Source of the DNA: Toxotes chatareus
Taxonomy: Eukaryota > Chordata > Actinopteri > Toxotidae
Length of the DNA: 64,000 bases
NCBI GenBank assembly: GCA_016801885.1
Contig: CM028896.1
Coordinates: 16,958,501 to 17,022,500, forward strand
Reading direction: 5' to 3'
Shown here one piece after another: positions 48,769-62,345 of the stretch. The position numbers were made by a program, and so were the translations under genes. Numbering within the stretch: the first letter of the stretch is position 1; the number at the start of each line of letters is the position of its first letter. Below the pieces are notes generated by a model that did not search any database, was not told the origin of the DNA, and was given only the letters and a program-made list of their open reading frames with translations.

Positions 48769-50272
48769 TCAGGCGTTTCTCTCTGACGGTGGAATGAACT
48801 CCAGACCAAGATGAGTGAATATCTCCTCCTCTGACGTAGCTCTGAGATACTTACTCTGTGAGAGAGAGAGGCACATGTGATGGATTAGAACATGTGACTG
48901 AAGTGAAGCAGACAGCACGTGGATCAGCTGCACAGAAGCTTGTGTTTCAGTAGAGATGTTTTTTATTCTCATCTTCTCAGAAGTCTTACTTTGAAAAGTC
49001 GAAAAGTGTGTTTACCTGCGTGTTGTCATACAGAGCATGGCTGCTCAGAGACATGGCCTTCTCATGCCCCGCCCAACGTCGCAGCTCTCTCTCAAACAGC
49101 TGCAGGAAATATTAAACCGGTGTGAACGTTAACAATGAGAAAGGAGCTGTTTTAGAGTCAGAGTCTTAAAAAAGGACAGAGACCAGTTGTTAACAGGTCA
49201 CCTTGGATCCGGTCCAGCCCAGCAGAGCAAAAGCAAACTGGCTGATGGGAGAAACCACCAGGTCCACTCTCACAGCTCTCCACGGTTTGTGTCCAGCAGG
49301 TTTTGTCTCCACCAGGTGTCTCTGTTCTCCGGTCTGGACCTGACTCTGTGAATTCTCGCCTGTCTGCAGACGAGACTCTGCTCCTTCTACCTGCATGTGG
49401 GCTCCAGGACGGCATGTGTCCTCTACATTCTCTGTCAGTGTCCCTGGATGTTTTCGTTTCTCCTCCTTGGCGAGTTTAAAGACGGAGAAACACCTCTCAA
49501 AGCGGTCCATGTTGGAGGGAGGCCGAGCAGGACCGTCCTTAGACTCCAGGTAAGAGTTTCTTGTAGTTTTCTGGTACAACATGAAACCCTGGAGAGACAG
49601 GAAACTGTTCAGGTGGAAAAACTCTTTTCTGTCAGACAGACAGGCTGTTGAACAAACTAATTTACCTGTGACTCCAGCCAGGACACCACTTTAGACATCA
49701 GTCCCTCCTCCCTGCCTTCCTCTGGGTGGGTTATCAGGAAGTCAACATCATGACCTGTCAGCTTTCCTCTGAAACAAGCGTCAGAGGAGTTTGACTTGAT
49801 CTATAAACTCTCCTGGATAATGTAACGATGCTAAAGGTTTGTCTTTTTGTGAGAATGTCCTTCGATATACCGTGTGAATGTTTGTTGTTTGTTTTACCTC
49901 CTGAATCCTCCGGTCAGAGTGATCTGTGCTCCCGGTAACACAGAGACGACGGCTCTCTCCACGATCTCTCCGACAGCGTCGGCCTCCGCCTTAGTGACGG
50001 GCTGGTTGAGTTCGACGTAGTGCTCCAGACCTGACGGACAACGAGCCGTTCATTCAGAGAGAAACTAGATGAAGAACTGAATGAAGGTACACACAAGCAC
50101 CGACACACACACCTGCTTGTTGCGCTCGATTGAGTGTCTGTCCTGAATCTCGTAGCTGCTGCAGAGTGTAGATCCCCTCTCTGATCCATCGGTCGGCTGT
50201 TTTCGCTCCAACTCCAAAAATCCCTGTTAAAACCTGAAATGCAGGTTGAAGTATTTACCTCCTTATCACCAT

Positions 50273-50324
<52 letters not shown>

Positions 50325-52329
50325 TAGTTACAGTAAGCAGCTGTTTTAAAACAGTTAATACATTCACTGTTCTGATTTTTTAGATCTCTCCCACTAGGAG
50401 GTGCTAAAGAGAGCAAGACGTGAACAAACCACTGATCTGCACATGGTTGTGGGGAAAAATTATTTAGCACAAAAAAGGAAAAAAAACTTAAAGTAGAATT
50501 TCTTGTATTATTAATCCAAACTTGCTGGTTGTTCTCTGATGTGTGATGGGAAGCATCAGACATTTGTTTAAAACAGAGACTGTGAGGGATTAGGAGGCGG
50601 CAGTGGAAGAAAAACTGAAATATACAAGAAGCACAACTGAGAGAAAAATGGAGAAAACGGACACGATACAAGCTGCAAATAAATCCATCAACAGGATGAT
50701 AGGAACAACACACAAACTGTACTTTCTTTTATGTTTTAATGCCTTTAATCGCCTGGTGATGGGAACCCTCACTCGCACCCCTCAGGTTTTTCTTGGGACC
50801 CCTTCAGGGCTGGAACCACTGTGGTAGATCATAAAATTTATACTGCCACACAAACAGCTGACATACCTTTAAAGCTTTAAAGCGCTCAGACTGCTTCGTG
50901 GATTCGACCTCGGTCGACGCGCCGTTCTCCAAAATGTCCTGCGAATGAAAAGGGAAATATTAGATTTGAGTGAGATGAACCAGCCAAAAGCAGGTTATAG
51001 AGAGAGCTGCATAAAAAGCTGCGCTGTTTCGCTCACTCTGATGACTCTCAGTGAATGTTCTCCGAGACAGGGCAGCCCTCTGAGCTGTGTCATGCGAGTC
51101 ACCGGTTTGGGGAGGGCCTTCAACACGGCGGCGGCCCGTCGAAACGCAACAGCTCGCCCGTCTTCGTCACTGAGCTCAGCGTTTTCAGCCAGAACCGACA
51201 AAGCGTCCTGAGACGGAGAACACATTTACACATGGCACATTTCTTTTCTGGCTAATGTCAGTGCTGAAGGTGTCACGTATGAGACCAGTCGTTGCTGAGG
51301 GACATACAGTGAGGATGGTGTTGTGGTTGTCCAGAGTGGCTCTTCTCTGACAGGCGTAGCTGGGTACTGAGAACACCACAACCTCTGCTTCATCAATCTG
51401 CTGCTCCTGAAAGACGCACAGCGATAAACAGCCACACAATTACTGCTGAAAGATCTGCTTTTATCAAGCTGCTAGACATGAGAGACAAACGCCTGCTTAT
51501 AATCCACGAAAAACATCATGTATAAATCACAATTCATCCTTTTCTTTTGTTTCTCTTTAGCTTTTATTTATTTGAAACTAAGAGGAGATGTTCTTATACA
51601 TACTAGTTGTGTAGAGTTGATGTTACCTGTAGTTTATGTCTGTCCAGGACCTGGACAGGACGGCCTGCACGCATGCTCTCCGTGTACCAGCTGACGTCCA
51701 GAAGGTGAACCGGTGTCGGGCCTCGATCGCCGCCCTGTGAGTCCAGCCACGTCCTGACCTCTTCGCCAGAGTTGTTTTCAGAAATGACGTGTGTGACGTT
51801 TTCACTGTGAGGAGACAAAGTTCAACACAAGGCTGAATGTAATGCACAGGCTGACAAGCTGCAGCTGCAGGTGAGGCACACACAACAGTACTGAAATGAC
51901 TGGTCAATTTATCGATCAAATATTAACAGCCAACCATTTAAATGGTGAATAAATCTTATGCAGCTTCTTTAGCTCAGGTTTTTTAAAGGTTTATTCACTG
52001 ACTTTCCATCGTGTTTCCTCTTGCCTCTGGTTTATATCCAGTGTCTTTTAAGTTATTTATCTGTGCTATACTCCTGTGACTCTTTAATCTTCCTGCTTTG
52101 GATCATTAAAGTTTTTCTAATCTTACCTGAACAGCTCCTCCACTTGAAATCCTTTCTTTCGACCGAGCTGAGAGAGGAAAGCTCTTCGGCTGGCTCCCAT
52201 TTTCCTTTCCAACAGGAATAAAACAACCTGAGGGAACTTGGTTGGCGCTTTGCCTCCACTGTGTTCAGCCCCAGCATTATTATTCCCCACAGCCGAGGAG
52301 ACGGCTTTTCTTCGCTTTAATGGCACCAT
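48769..52329 (-). CDS. polm: DNA polymerase mu
   Basis: Eleven coding exons on the minus strand: 52329-52127, 51804-51627, 51406-51308, 51207-51037, 50938-50867, 50233-50113, 50030-49898, 49768-49666, 49588-49202, 49099-49016, 48855-48769. All are in phase, giving 545 aa. Pol mu is the nuclear family X polymerase that fills and joins DNA ends in non-homologous end joining. An N-terminal BRCT domain (about 30-127) contains MGASRRAFL. The helix-hairpin-helix region has IFGVGAKTADRW. The catalytic part has TGGFRRGKLTGHDVDFLITH, with metal-binding Asp333 and Asp335, third Asp469 in RVDLVV, and the GW motif (484-485). The end, LGLEFIPPSERNA, matches mammalian Pol mu better than TdT. Exon 9 carries about 40 extra Glu/Gln/Thr-rich residues compared with human (494 aa). 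Confidence 0.96.
50274..50322. repeat. CA microsatellite in polm intron 5
   Basis: About 24 CA units (GT on the transcribed sense strand), 40 bases upstream of the exon 6 acceptor. Confidence 0.95.
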
Positions 52330-52780
52330 GGTTCATTCTGCGGTTAAATAAGACGTCAAACTATCACACAACACGCTGGGGTTGAAGCCTACAAATGTGT
52401 AAAGTCTATGTGTTGTATCAGAAAATAAATATTTCATTTGTTTTTGGTTAATTTTGACATTAGCCCCTTTCACCCCTGTAAGAAATCCAGGACTTGTGTG
52501 CAGCTAGCTTGTTCTTGTGACTCTGTTATAACAGAAAATATAATTATTCACCGTTAAATGTTTCGGCGGAGTTTAGCGAAGCTGTTACCGTGACCGGCTT
52601 CATTTTCTGAGGCAGGTTAGTGACACAAAAAGCCGCAAACTTCTGTGCAGGAGTGCGACCGGATGCAGCTGTGTCAGAGTGCCGACACCGCCGGCACGTC
52701 ACCAAAATAATTCCGACTGGAAACAGTGAACTTTGCGATGAGACGGCCCGCTACGGAAGCCCATTTCTGCCAAAAAAAAA
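52330..52780 (-). promoter_or_regulatory. polm: polm 5' flank and probable promoter
   Basis: The ATG at 52329 sits in ACCATGG. A CpG-richer stretch at about 52560-52770 contains CTTCCG (ETS-type) on the minus strand and lacks a TATA box. The true start may lie there, with a 5' UTR of 200-400 bases, perhaps interrupted by an intron. Confidence 0.4.
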
Positions 52781-54952
52781 AAAAAAAACCAAACAAATGT
52801 TTGCTGTGATAAGAAAATAAATTGGGGAAACAGAAAGGCAGAGCACATTTAAAAACAACAAACGTTGACCAAAGGGCTTTAGATATTAAATTATTGGATG
52901 ATGGTGACAGTCAAACAAAAACACAATGAATGATCAAATAAAAAACACAGACGTAAGTAAGGAGATATATGAAAAGCACAGAGCATCTGGATAAAATCAC
53001 GAAACAAATGAAATACAAACAAACTGTGCTCAAGCATGTTTTCATGGCAACACGAGGTAAAGGACAGAGATGGGTCACAAGTCGTAATTCCTACTGTACG
53101 AAGTTGTTTCTTTACATTACTAATTTAATATTTATTTCAGCAGTTGTTGTTGCCTTGTTTCCATCTTTCAGACACTGTCCGACCAGTAAATACAGCGATA
53201 TAAGATCAAAGTGAAATACAAGTTCTTCAGAATGTCACTAAAGTTCAGTACTTGAGTAAATATACTTATTTGTTCTCAGTGAATGCGGCTGGTAAATCGG
53301 GCTGGTTCTTCCACTATAATCCCATCACAGTGCAGATGATGAGAAAACGTCTACAGTTACCTACAATAACCTCCACCCTGTCTGAAGCTACTATCAGCTC
53401 AGCAGACACCTTCAGCTGTCGGCTCATTTCACGGTTTGATGAGCAGCAGGTCAGGCGTAGCTGTACCCACTGACTGCTACCTGGCTGTGCAGCAGCTCGC
53501 CACACACAGCTGCAGAAAACTATAAACTGCAGCTAAACTTCTTATCTATGAAATAACAATGAAATGAAATGTCAGACAGTAAATATAGTGATAGTTTTAG
53601 AGAACACAGTGATTTCAGACGCAGCTTTAGTCTTGTTCACCACTTACAGCTCACCCCTGTCCATATCAGGCCCACCAACAGGAAGTGCTCAAAGAGCACT
53701 GATTGATTCGTTGATTTGATATCTGCAACCAGTTCTCATTATCAATGAATCTCCTGTGGCTATGATGTGAGATAATTACTTGCAAATGAGCCTTGTGTTC
53801 CACAGAGAAAATGGACTGTGTACAGTTTCTAGAACACAGTGTTCTCTAGAGAACCAAGAAACACTGGTGGTTCATCATAGCTTCTTCAGTCCAGAGGAAC
53901 TTCTGGTAAGTTGATTATTAAAAAACACATGTTGTTTGTTTGTTTGTTCAAACCCTCAAAATTCAATTTTACATTCTACTCAGGGACCAGAAACACATCA
54001 AACAGATCAGCCTGATTTGAGCAACATGAAATCTAAAAGTTTTCATTCAATCTTATGGGACACAAATCTATTTTTTTCATTTTGAATCATGTCATATATC
54101 TGCTATCTCTGTCCTTATTGGTCATGCATACTTTTTCAAGTATGTTGTATAATTACTTAAGAACACTGACTGTTTCACTCAGTGTAACTTAAACAAGGAC
54201 GTTTTTCGAGAAGACGATACAGAAGAAGAGTCAAAACTCTTGAAATGCGGGGAAAACATAATGTCAAACACTGAAACTTTTAATACGGTAAATCTGAAGC
54301 ATTGTAAGGGTCAAAATGTATGAAAAACTTGTATATATATGATTGAGAAACAGTGTTTGCTCACTGGCTGTAAAATCTCCAACTCAATTCACTGGTCAGA
54401 ATTATTTAATAAACTGAATTTAAGGGGAAAAAGTCAAACATAGAAAATTACAAAATTACATTTTTAATTAGGACTTTCTACATCTATCCATCCATAACAT
54501 GTTTACATTTTTATTTTTCAATTAATTACTATATTATATTCAATGGGATGTACGGTAATACAATATGGATGTACGGTACGGTAATACAATAGCATAATAT
54601 TAAATCTAATCATATTATATTATATTATATTATATTATATTATATTATATTACTCTATATTATATTACTTATTAATGAATCATCTTCCTTGTTGATCACG
54701 CTCCGTATTTTCAGTGAAGTTGTGTAGAAGTTGTATAAAGTCCGTGTTGTACAGTTTGTTCTCGGTTCTTACTCCTCCCACTCTCAGTCTGATCATATGA
54801 CCACCAACACTTGACTCCACTTCCTCTCAGACTCTGAAGCACTCGGTGTTTGTCCAGTCTGAACACACACATACACACACGCACACACACGCCTTCCCTC
54901 TGAGCAGGAAGCGAAACCGATCCTCGGTCTGAACAGCGGCAGTGTTCTGTGT
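52781..54952. other. Spacer between divergent polm and gns
   Basis: Mostly AT-rich with no coding signal. It includes a short AGTACTTGAGTAAATATAC repeat piece near 53250, an imperfect duplication around 54545-54595 (GGATGTACGGTAATACAATA twice) and the (ATATT)n tract. The last 200 bp form the gns 5' flank, with no TATA box and no CACGTG in it. Confidence 0.55.
54612..54651. repeat. (ATATT)n pentanucleotide repeat
   Basis: Eight tandem ATATT units. Confidence 0.95.
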
Positions 54953-57900
54953 ATGGAGCAGCAGACCCGGTGCTGTGGAGGCCTAATGGCAGGTCTGAGG
55001 AGACGAGCTGGAGCGACAGGGTGCCGGCAGACCGGACCCCCCGCTGCCCTCACGCTCCTCACGCTGCTGTCGGCGCTGCTCACCTGCTGCGTCAGGTGTG
55101 CGGAAGGCGCCAAACCCAGCAATATTGTACTCATCCTCGCCGACGACCAGGATGTTCAGCTGGGGGGGATGGTGAGTTGACTCTCCCGGAAAACTCTTCA
55201 TAATAAACTACCTGTAAAGACACTTGTGTGTTTGTAGTGAGTTTATATCCTCACCTTATCAGACTTTATGGAGCTTCTACCACAACATTACCCATAAAGC
55301 ACAGAAACAAGCTTTAAGTAGAAAGGTAGGTTCGCTTCTGAAGCACATTTCATACACAAGGAAATTCAAAGTGCTTCATATAATGCAAAAGAATAGAATA
55401 GAAGAGGAGTAATAAAAATAAAAATAACATGACTGAAAGAAAAGTAGAAGTAAAATACATAGAACCAGATTAAAAATAAAGAAGCATTAAAGAGGAATGT
55501 TTGTGAATGAGTGAACATGCTGCATCATGCAAAATGGCCCTTTCACAGATGATGATCATATGTTTTGTAACTGTGGCTTTAAAATAAATGTATTGAGGCA
55601 GAAATATCAAGTCGTGTTAAACAGAGATACTCAAGTAAAGTACCTGAGTAAATGTACGGAGCTACTTTCCACCACTCATTCAGCTGTAAATGAGAGAAGT
55701 ATTTAATCTCCTTGAATCAATACGTCACCTTGTGTTCTTGGAAGCAGTAAGTTTTCTCTGGAAAATGCTCATCAGAGTTTTTTAGACTCCAAGATGATAT
55801 TTTCAGATTTCTTGTTTTGTCCAACCAACAGTCAAAAATGATCCGTTTTCTATCATATAAGACGAAGAACTGCAGCGGTTCCTCGCTCTGAGCAGCTGGA
55901 ACCAGAAAATGTTTGGGATTTTATCTTGATTAACTACTGAAAGAGTTGCAGGTTAATGTTTGACTGATCAGATCTGAACCAAACAGATGTTTGTTCCAGC
56001 TGTTATTCCTGATCCACACAGTAACAGCAAGTTTAACAAAGGGTTCATTAGTTATTCAAAATAAAAGCAAAGCATCATGTGTGAACTGAGGAGCCTGTGG
56101 TGAACGTGTTGGACACCATCAGCAGTAGATTAGAATCTGAGAGGACAATTTCATAATGTCTCTAGTTGACGTCACAGACTCACAGCATTCATTCATGACG
56201 TCACAGACTCACAGCATTCATTCATTATAGAGTAATTTATTCACAAAGTGTAACAAGGAGTTTATTTTGGAGGCCACACTTTAATCTCAGGTTGTGTGTC
56301 GGCACGTGTCACATGTCTGTTTCTGTTCTGCAGACACCAATGAAGAAAACCAAAGCCTTGATAGGAGACGCAGGAGCGACTTTCGTGAATGCTGTGAGTG
56401 TGTTTACCCAGCTACTGTGTTTGAGTTCAGTACAACCACATTTCAGATGGAAATATTTTATACTACTTTGAACTCCATTACCTTTGTCTGCCAGCTAGAG
56501 CGACTGGTTTCCTTTCAGGAAACCAAATCATAATGTATTGTTAAAAGATTAAACCTGTGGTTTCCCAACATTTTTGGCTTGTGACTCCTTAGAAAGAGAC
56601 ACTTCTCCTCTTTACTTCTCACATGGTTTCATTTAAATAACAGTTTAAGGCACAAAGATCAGTCAAATTATCCACAGACTGAGTCATAATGGTAAAACAC
56701 TTCATTAAAAACAAAAGTACGAGACAGTATGTCAACATTTAGACTAATGTATGAGCCAGAATGTACGAGATTATGATACTGAGAGTAATGACTACTTTTT
56801 TTTGTCATGAGAAAAAGAAGCAGTTAAAACTAGATCCTTTTAAAGTATCACTGTAATAAAGTACTTCTACATTGTTGTGTGGACCTGAGCTGGATCTGAC
56901 TCTCACCTGTGGTTACATGTCTTAAAATGTTGAAACTGGATGAGTTACACATCCTCGGCTCAGATGTCACGTCTCTTTCATCATCTCCTCCTCTCTTCTC
57001 CTATTCTGGCCTTCCTCTTAATCACTGCTCTCGCTTCCTTCTCCCCTAAAGTTTACGGTCACGCCGCTCTGCTGCCCCAGCAGGAGCAGCATTTTGACGG
57101 GTCAGTACCCTCACAACCACGAGGTGAGGAACAACTCTCTGTCCGGAAACTGCTCCAGCCCTCTGTGGCAGAAAGGTCCCGAATCCCAGGCCTTCCCCGT
57201 CTACCTCAGCAAACAGAAATACCAGACGTTCTTCGGTGGAAAATATCTTAACCAGGTCTGAACACGTGTGTACTTGTACTTATATTTGTGTACATTTGTT
57301 GACTATCGAGAGGTACATTAGACACCTGATTAACACTGTGGGTAAAATATTTGACTTGAAGAGTCATTTCATTAATATGTGTTGAAAGTTTGAACAAAAA
57401 ACTCACAACTAGACACATGTATTGCTAAATATACCTGCAGAACAGTTGAGTATGGAGCACCACGCAGTGCTGTAGTTCTCAGCAGCTGTCAGTCATGACA
57501 GTGTCACACCTCGGACCTGTTGCTGTCTGAAAACTGCTTTGAACTTTAAGTATTTTATTCGTGCTGCAGAGGTTCTGGATCTAAATCCTGTCCAGGTGCA
57601 GTGGGACACTACAGAAAATAACCACCAGAAAAGCTTGTTTATATGATAATTAAGTAAAAAGACTCTGCCACTGGGTTTACAACAACAAAATAATAATCTT
57701 GTTCAGCCCCCTGAGGGCAGAGGTGTCTCTGCACCCTCAGCCCTCCTGCCTCCTGCAGCTGTGAGTAACACACTTCCAAACTTCATAATTAAACTGAGTC
57801 ACTGTACCAGCAGGACAGAAGGTTTTTCAGTCGGACTGAAACTTTCCTGGCGTGGAAATTTAGTCCAGACTGAAATATGTCACCACCTTTTCTGGAAAGA

Positions 57901-60900
57901 GCTACAGTATGTTGGATTGACACTGATGGCAGGAAAAATGGGCTACACCATAAATTCCACTTGCTTTCCAAATGATCTCCTGAAAAGAACCATATGCTTT
58001 GGTACTTATGGCTGGTAAAAGTTGGTTCACTTCCAGCTGTTTCTAAAGGCCAAAGGCAGCAGGTGAACCACATGTAAAACACGATGTCTCTTCTGTCACC
58101 AGTACGGTAAGAAAGAGGCGGGAGATGTCGGCCATGTTCCTCCTGGCTGGGACCAGTGGCATGCATTGGTGAGTCCCACAAACAAGCATGTCAAGTCATG
58201 TACACAGAAACAGTTTTTTCAGGTCCTTCTGTTGTTGCAACCTTTGCAATATGATTTTCAGGTGGGGAACTCACAGTACTACAACTACACCCTGTCAGTC
58301 AACGGCAAAGAAGAAAAGCATGGAGACAGTTACGAGAAGGACTACCTCACAGACCTCATCGTGAGTTGTAGTCACACTCTGGGTGCTAAGTGCAGTGGCT
58401 TGTGCTCGTGCTGAGCCTGTGATCAGCAGTATTTTGTGCATGTGCAGGGACATTTATGTAAGAATTTATAGGAAGAATAAGACTGTTCACCTCCAAACTG
58501 TCTGAATCAGCTGCTGTCAGAAATATAAAATGTCCAGTGAGTTTCTTTGTGTGTGAGTCAGCAGAGTGAAAAGTTAATCATCAACAACCAGGCAGTGAAT
58601 GAGAAATGGACCCAAAGAGTCGACTAGTTTCTGTGAGAGGATTTACATTTAGACTTCAGGGTGTTTGAGTGAAGACTTTTGCTTTCGTTGTGTTTTTGAT
58701 TCGTGGCGTGACTCTGCTGTTTCATGCAACAGCTGCATGTCATGCTCATCGGGCGACACATGAGTGCTAACCAGCTGCCTACCTATTCTGTTTTAAATAT
58801 AGTTCATGAGAGCTGAACTTCCCCTTTGTCGTCTGCAGAGCTGGTAATCAGCTGTATCTGAGAAACACTGAGAGCTTCTCAGTGTTTGTGCAGCTTGTTC
58901 AGGCTGGTGGGAAAACAGCTGGACTGAGACACTACCTGAGCAGGAGGGTCTTGGTCTGCTTCCATCTGGACTCTGGTGGTTTGTTTGTGCTGTGAAAGCA
59001 AACGGACTCATCACAGGACTGTGTGATCGTAGACATGTGATTTTAGGTGATTTTAGCATGAACTCAAAGTTTAAATCCATCTGATGATTATAAACTGTCA
59101 AAGAAGCAAAGTGTGGACTAGAATTATGCAAGCTCATCTGGTAACCACGGTAACGCACATTGGCATGTGATTGGAGGGATTTTCCCTGATCAGGAACTGA
59201 AAGTGTTTAAAACAGGTGTTGAGCATGTGTCCATCAGACAATCGAATTAATTAGCAGCCAAAGTAATTCCGGCACTGAGAAGTCGGATTTAATGTGCGAT
59301 GGTGCGACTTGCAGCATTACTCACATCTAGTAGCATGTGTTTAGCAGCAGCTGACCACCTGTAACTACTCATCCTGTGGTGATAATGACTCACAGACGCT
59401 GCAAATGCACAACCCTCCCTGTTCTTGCAGCAGTTGCAGTTTGTTTCCTTATATCTGATCCTGGTTCTGTCAAACAAAGCTGCTGTTGTTTCCTCTGAGC
59501 TTCCTTCAGTGGTGTTTTCACTCTTGCTTTATTTTGCGATGCAGGTGAACCGTTCCCTTCACTTTCTGGATGACAGGAGCCCTCAGCATCCCTTCTTCCT
59601 GATGTTGTCTCCTCCAGCTCCTCACTCCCCCTGGACGGCAGCACCTCAGTACCAGAAAGAGTTCAGTAATGTTAAAGCTCCTCGAGACGGGAGCTTTGAC
59701 AAACCAGGGAAGGTACGACCAGGAGAGTGGCAAACACCGTGAACTTTAATCACTGCTCTTTAAATTTTCTTCCCAATGAATCTCAATGTGTGTGTTTCAG
59801 GACAAACACTGGCTGCTGCGTCAGCCCATCAACCCCATGCCGAATAGCTCCATCAACTTCCTGGATAATGCATACAGGAAAAGGTACATCTCACCAGCAG
59901 TCCTCTGCTTTTTTAGCCATGCTAGCTGCAAGGCTCTGGGGTGGCCCAGTTTTACTTCTCACCTGGAAACAGTGATGTACAGGTGTACTTCAGGACCACA
60001 TGACATCGCTGTTGAATGAGGTTGGAGGTGAACTGTGTGAGGGAGGTGAAACATATGGCTTTTCTGCCTGCTGTTAAGTTACTGTTTGAAAAGGAAATTA
60101 ACCAGAAACCGTATCTGAACGAATATTATAAAGGACAGAGGCTGGTTTACTACAAGTCTGTTTACTTTGTCTCTCAGAATCGTTTTCACATGGACACTGA
60201 GACACTGAGGTTGGTCAGATTTGCTAAAGCTCAGTGTACAAAACATGCAGCTAACAGCTTCTCATTTTTAGCTGGCGCTAACTGTCACCCTCACTGGTTA
60301 GCATGACAAACGTCGACAGCTCACATCGGGTGTTGCTAACGTTTTTCTGAGAGCAGTTTGATAACACGTCAAACTGAAAGTGGTCTGTTGTTAACGTGCT
60401 CTGTGCAGCCAGCGTCTGTACAGCCACAACTGTATGTATTTAACCAACGTTTAGGTGAATACAAGCATCAGATCAGACTCTTCATTGGCAGAGACTGAAC
60501 ATGAAACAAACGTGACGGGAACATCCCTAATTTCCACATTTGAAAATGATTTTAAATAATTATATTCAAACGGTCGTCTCATCTCTCCTGCAGGTGGCAG
60601 ACCCTGTTATCTGTGGACGACATGGTAGAGATCCTGGTCAAGAAACTCGATAGTATAAAGGAACTGGACAACACCTACATCTTCTACACCTCTGACAACG
60701 GCTACCACACAGGTGTGAGCGCGCTCCAGTTAGTCCTCTGACGAATTAATACAGTCCACCTCCTCTCAGTGACGTCTCCTGTAAGAATCACTTGTCCTCG
60801 CTGTTCCAGGTCAGTTCTCTCTGCCCATCGATAAGAGGCAGCTGTATGAATTTGACATCAGGGTCCCGCTCATGGTCCGTGGTCCTGGCATCAAACCAAA

Positions 60901-61777
60901 CCAGACGCTGAAGGTCACGAGACATTTGCCGCCTCTGCCTGTAATCCTTGGTTTGTGTTAAATTTTTCATCGTTTTTATGTGTTAATGTGTTTTGTGTGA
61001 CTCCTTCAGGCTCCAGTATTGAATATTGACCTTGCTCCGACCATCCTGGATATATCTGGTCTCAACCTGTCTTCAGTGAACGTGGACGGGCAGTCTTTCC
61101 TCGGTCAGATGGTCAGCCGTTTCTTTAAATTGACTTTTATGTTTTGCAACACACTGCTTTCATTTTCCAAACATTAACTAAGGTTTTGTGTTCAGGCTCC
61201 CTCACTGCGTAATGGCAGTGCACGGCCCTGTTTCCTTGTTGAATACAACGGAGAGGGACACCCAACAACAGATCCTGCTTGTCCCAAATTAGGACCTGGA
61301 CTGTCGGTAAGTGAAGTGAGACAATTCAGTCTGGACCAAAGTGGACTGAGTCAATGACAGAAAAAAACAGCATGACAATAATCCTAGCTGCACTAACTTA
61401 AAACATGATTCTGTTTAGCAATGTTTCCCAGACTGCGTGTGTGAAGACGCCTACAACAACACCTACGCCTGCGTCAGGACCCTCGACAGTGGACAAAACC
61501 TACAGTACTGCGAGTTTGCGGACAGTGAGGTGTGAGCATGACTTCATTTTTCTAATTTAGTGACACATGTCTGAGAAAACAGAGGTGAATCTCAGTCTTT
61601 GTCCGTCCTTGTGCCCCCCCCCTCCAGTCGTTTGTGGAGGTGTACAACCTGACGTCAGACCCCAGCCAGCTGGAGAACATTGTGAAGAAGGTGGACCCAG
61701 CCGTCCTGCAGGCTATGAACCAGCGGCTCATCAAGCTGCAGTCCTGTGTGGGTGACAGCTGTCGTGACATCAAGTAA
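54953..61777 (+). CDS. gns: N-acetylglucosamine-6-sulfatase
   Basis: Thirteen coding exons: 54953-55171, 56334-56393, 57052-57255, 58103-58168, 58262-58360, 59545-59712, 59801-59883, 60594-60712, 60810-60913, 61010-61111, 61196-61306, 61419-61529, 61628-61777. All are in phase, giving 531 aa. The enzyme is lysosomal and removes 6-sulfate from N-acetylglucosamine in heparan and keratan sulfate. A hydrophobic leader lies at about 30-49. ADDQD (63-67) gives metal-binding Asp64 and Asp65. CCPSR (100-104) is the sulfatase signature, with Cys100 as the formylglycine precursor. SDNG (333-336) provides further active-site residues. Several NXS/T glycosylation sites are present. The protein stops after SCRDIK, about 28 residues before the human C-terminus. 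ATG 54953 is used, but Met12 (MAGLRRR) could also start. Which teleost gns paralogue this is was not decided. Confidence 0.96.
56167..56222. repeat. 29-bp tandem duplication with two CRE palindromes
   Basis: TGACGTCACAGACTCACAGC at 56167 and again at 56196, so the perfect CRE TGACGTCA occurs twice, 29 bp apart, in gns intron 1 about 130 bp before exon 2. Confidence 0.95.
56553..56670. mobile_element. Left part of hAT-like MITE in gns intron 2
   Basis: Begins CTGTGGTTTCCCAACATTTT, followed by GGCTTGTGACTCCTTAGA and TTCATTTAAATAACAGTTTA. These align in order with the element at 22305. Confidence 0.6.
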
Positions 61778-62039
61778 AGAAGAGGCAGCACTCTGTCAGA
61801 GGAAGGTGGGACTGCTTTATCTGGTCAGTGACACCTTTTACCACAAGTATGATAGCTGCACAGGCTGTTTTCTCAGAACTCATTTTGACATGTCTCAGGA
61901 GCAAAAGCACAGGTGTAAACGATAAATTGAATAATGGCTGGACTCCATTTAGCTGCATCAGTTTCAGGGTCTTGGTGTTGTGGTGCTGGCTCACTGTCAC
62001 ACTGTCATGGCTGACTGAAACACTTAAACACAACAGGGC

Positions 62040-62345
62040 CACTGTTAAAGGAAAAGTTTGTTGTTGTCTTTTTTTAAACGGGTAATACAGTTATTTTCTT
62101 TCTTGCTGAGACTTGATACCACTTTCACTCTCATGTCTGAACTGGTTAGCTTAGCTTAGCCTAGCATGAATAACAGTTAGCCTGGCTCAGTCGAAGGCAA
62201 CAGATATCCACCTACCAGCACGTCTGAGGCTAACTAACGTGTGACATCCTGTTTGTTAAATCTGTACAAAGACTGAACCACAAAAATTACACTCTGCAGT
62301 TTTATGACGGTTTATGTGCCGGACTGTTTCTTTGTTGGGACATAA
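62040..62345 (+). repeat. Interspersed percomorph repeat, copy A
   Basis: Contains CTGGTTAGCTTAGCTTAGCC, GTTAGCCTGGCTCAGTC, ACCTACCAGCACGTCTGAGG and TTATGTGCCGGACTGTTTCT, a series I recognise as an abundant repeat in spiny-rayed fish. Copy B repeats the same blocks. Confidence 0.65.
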
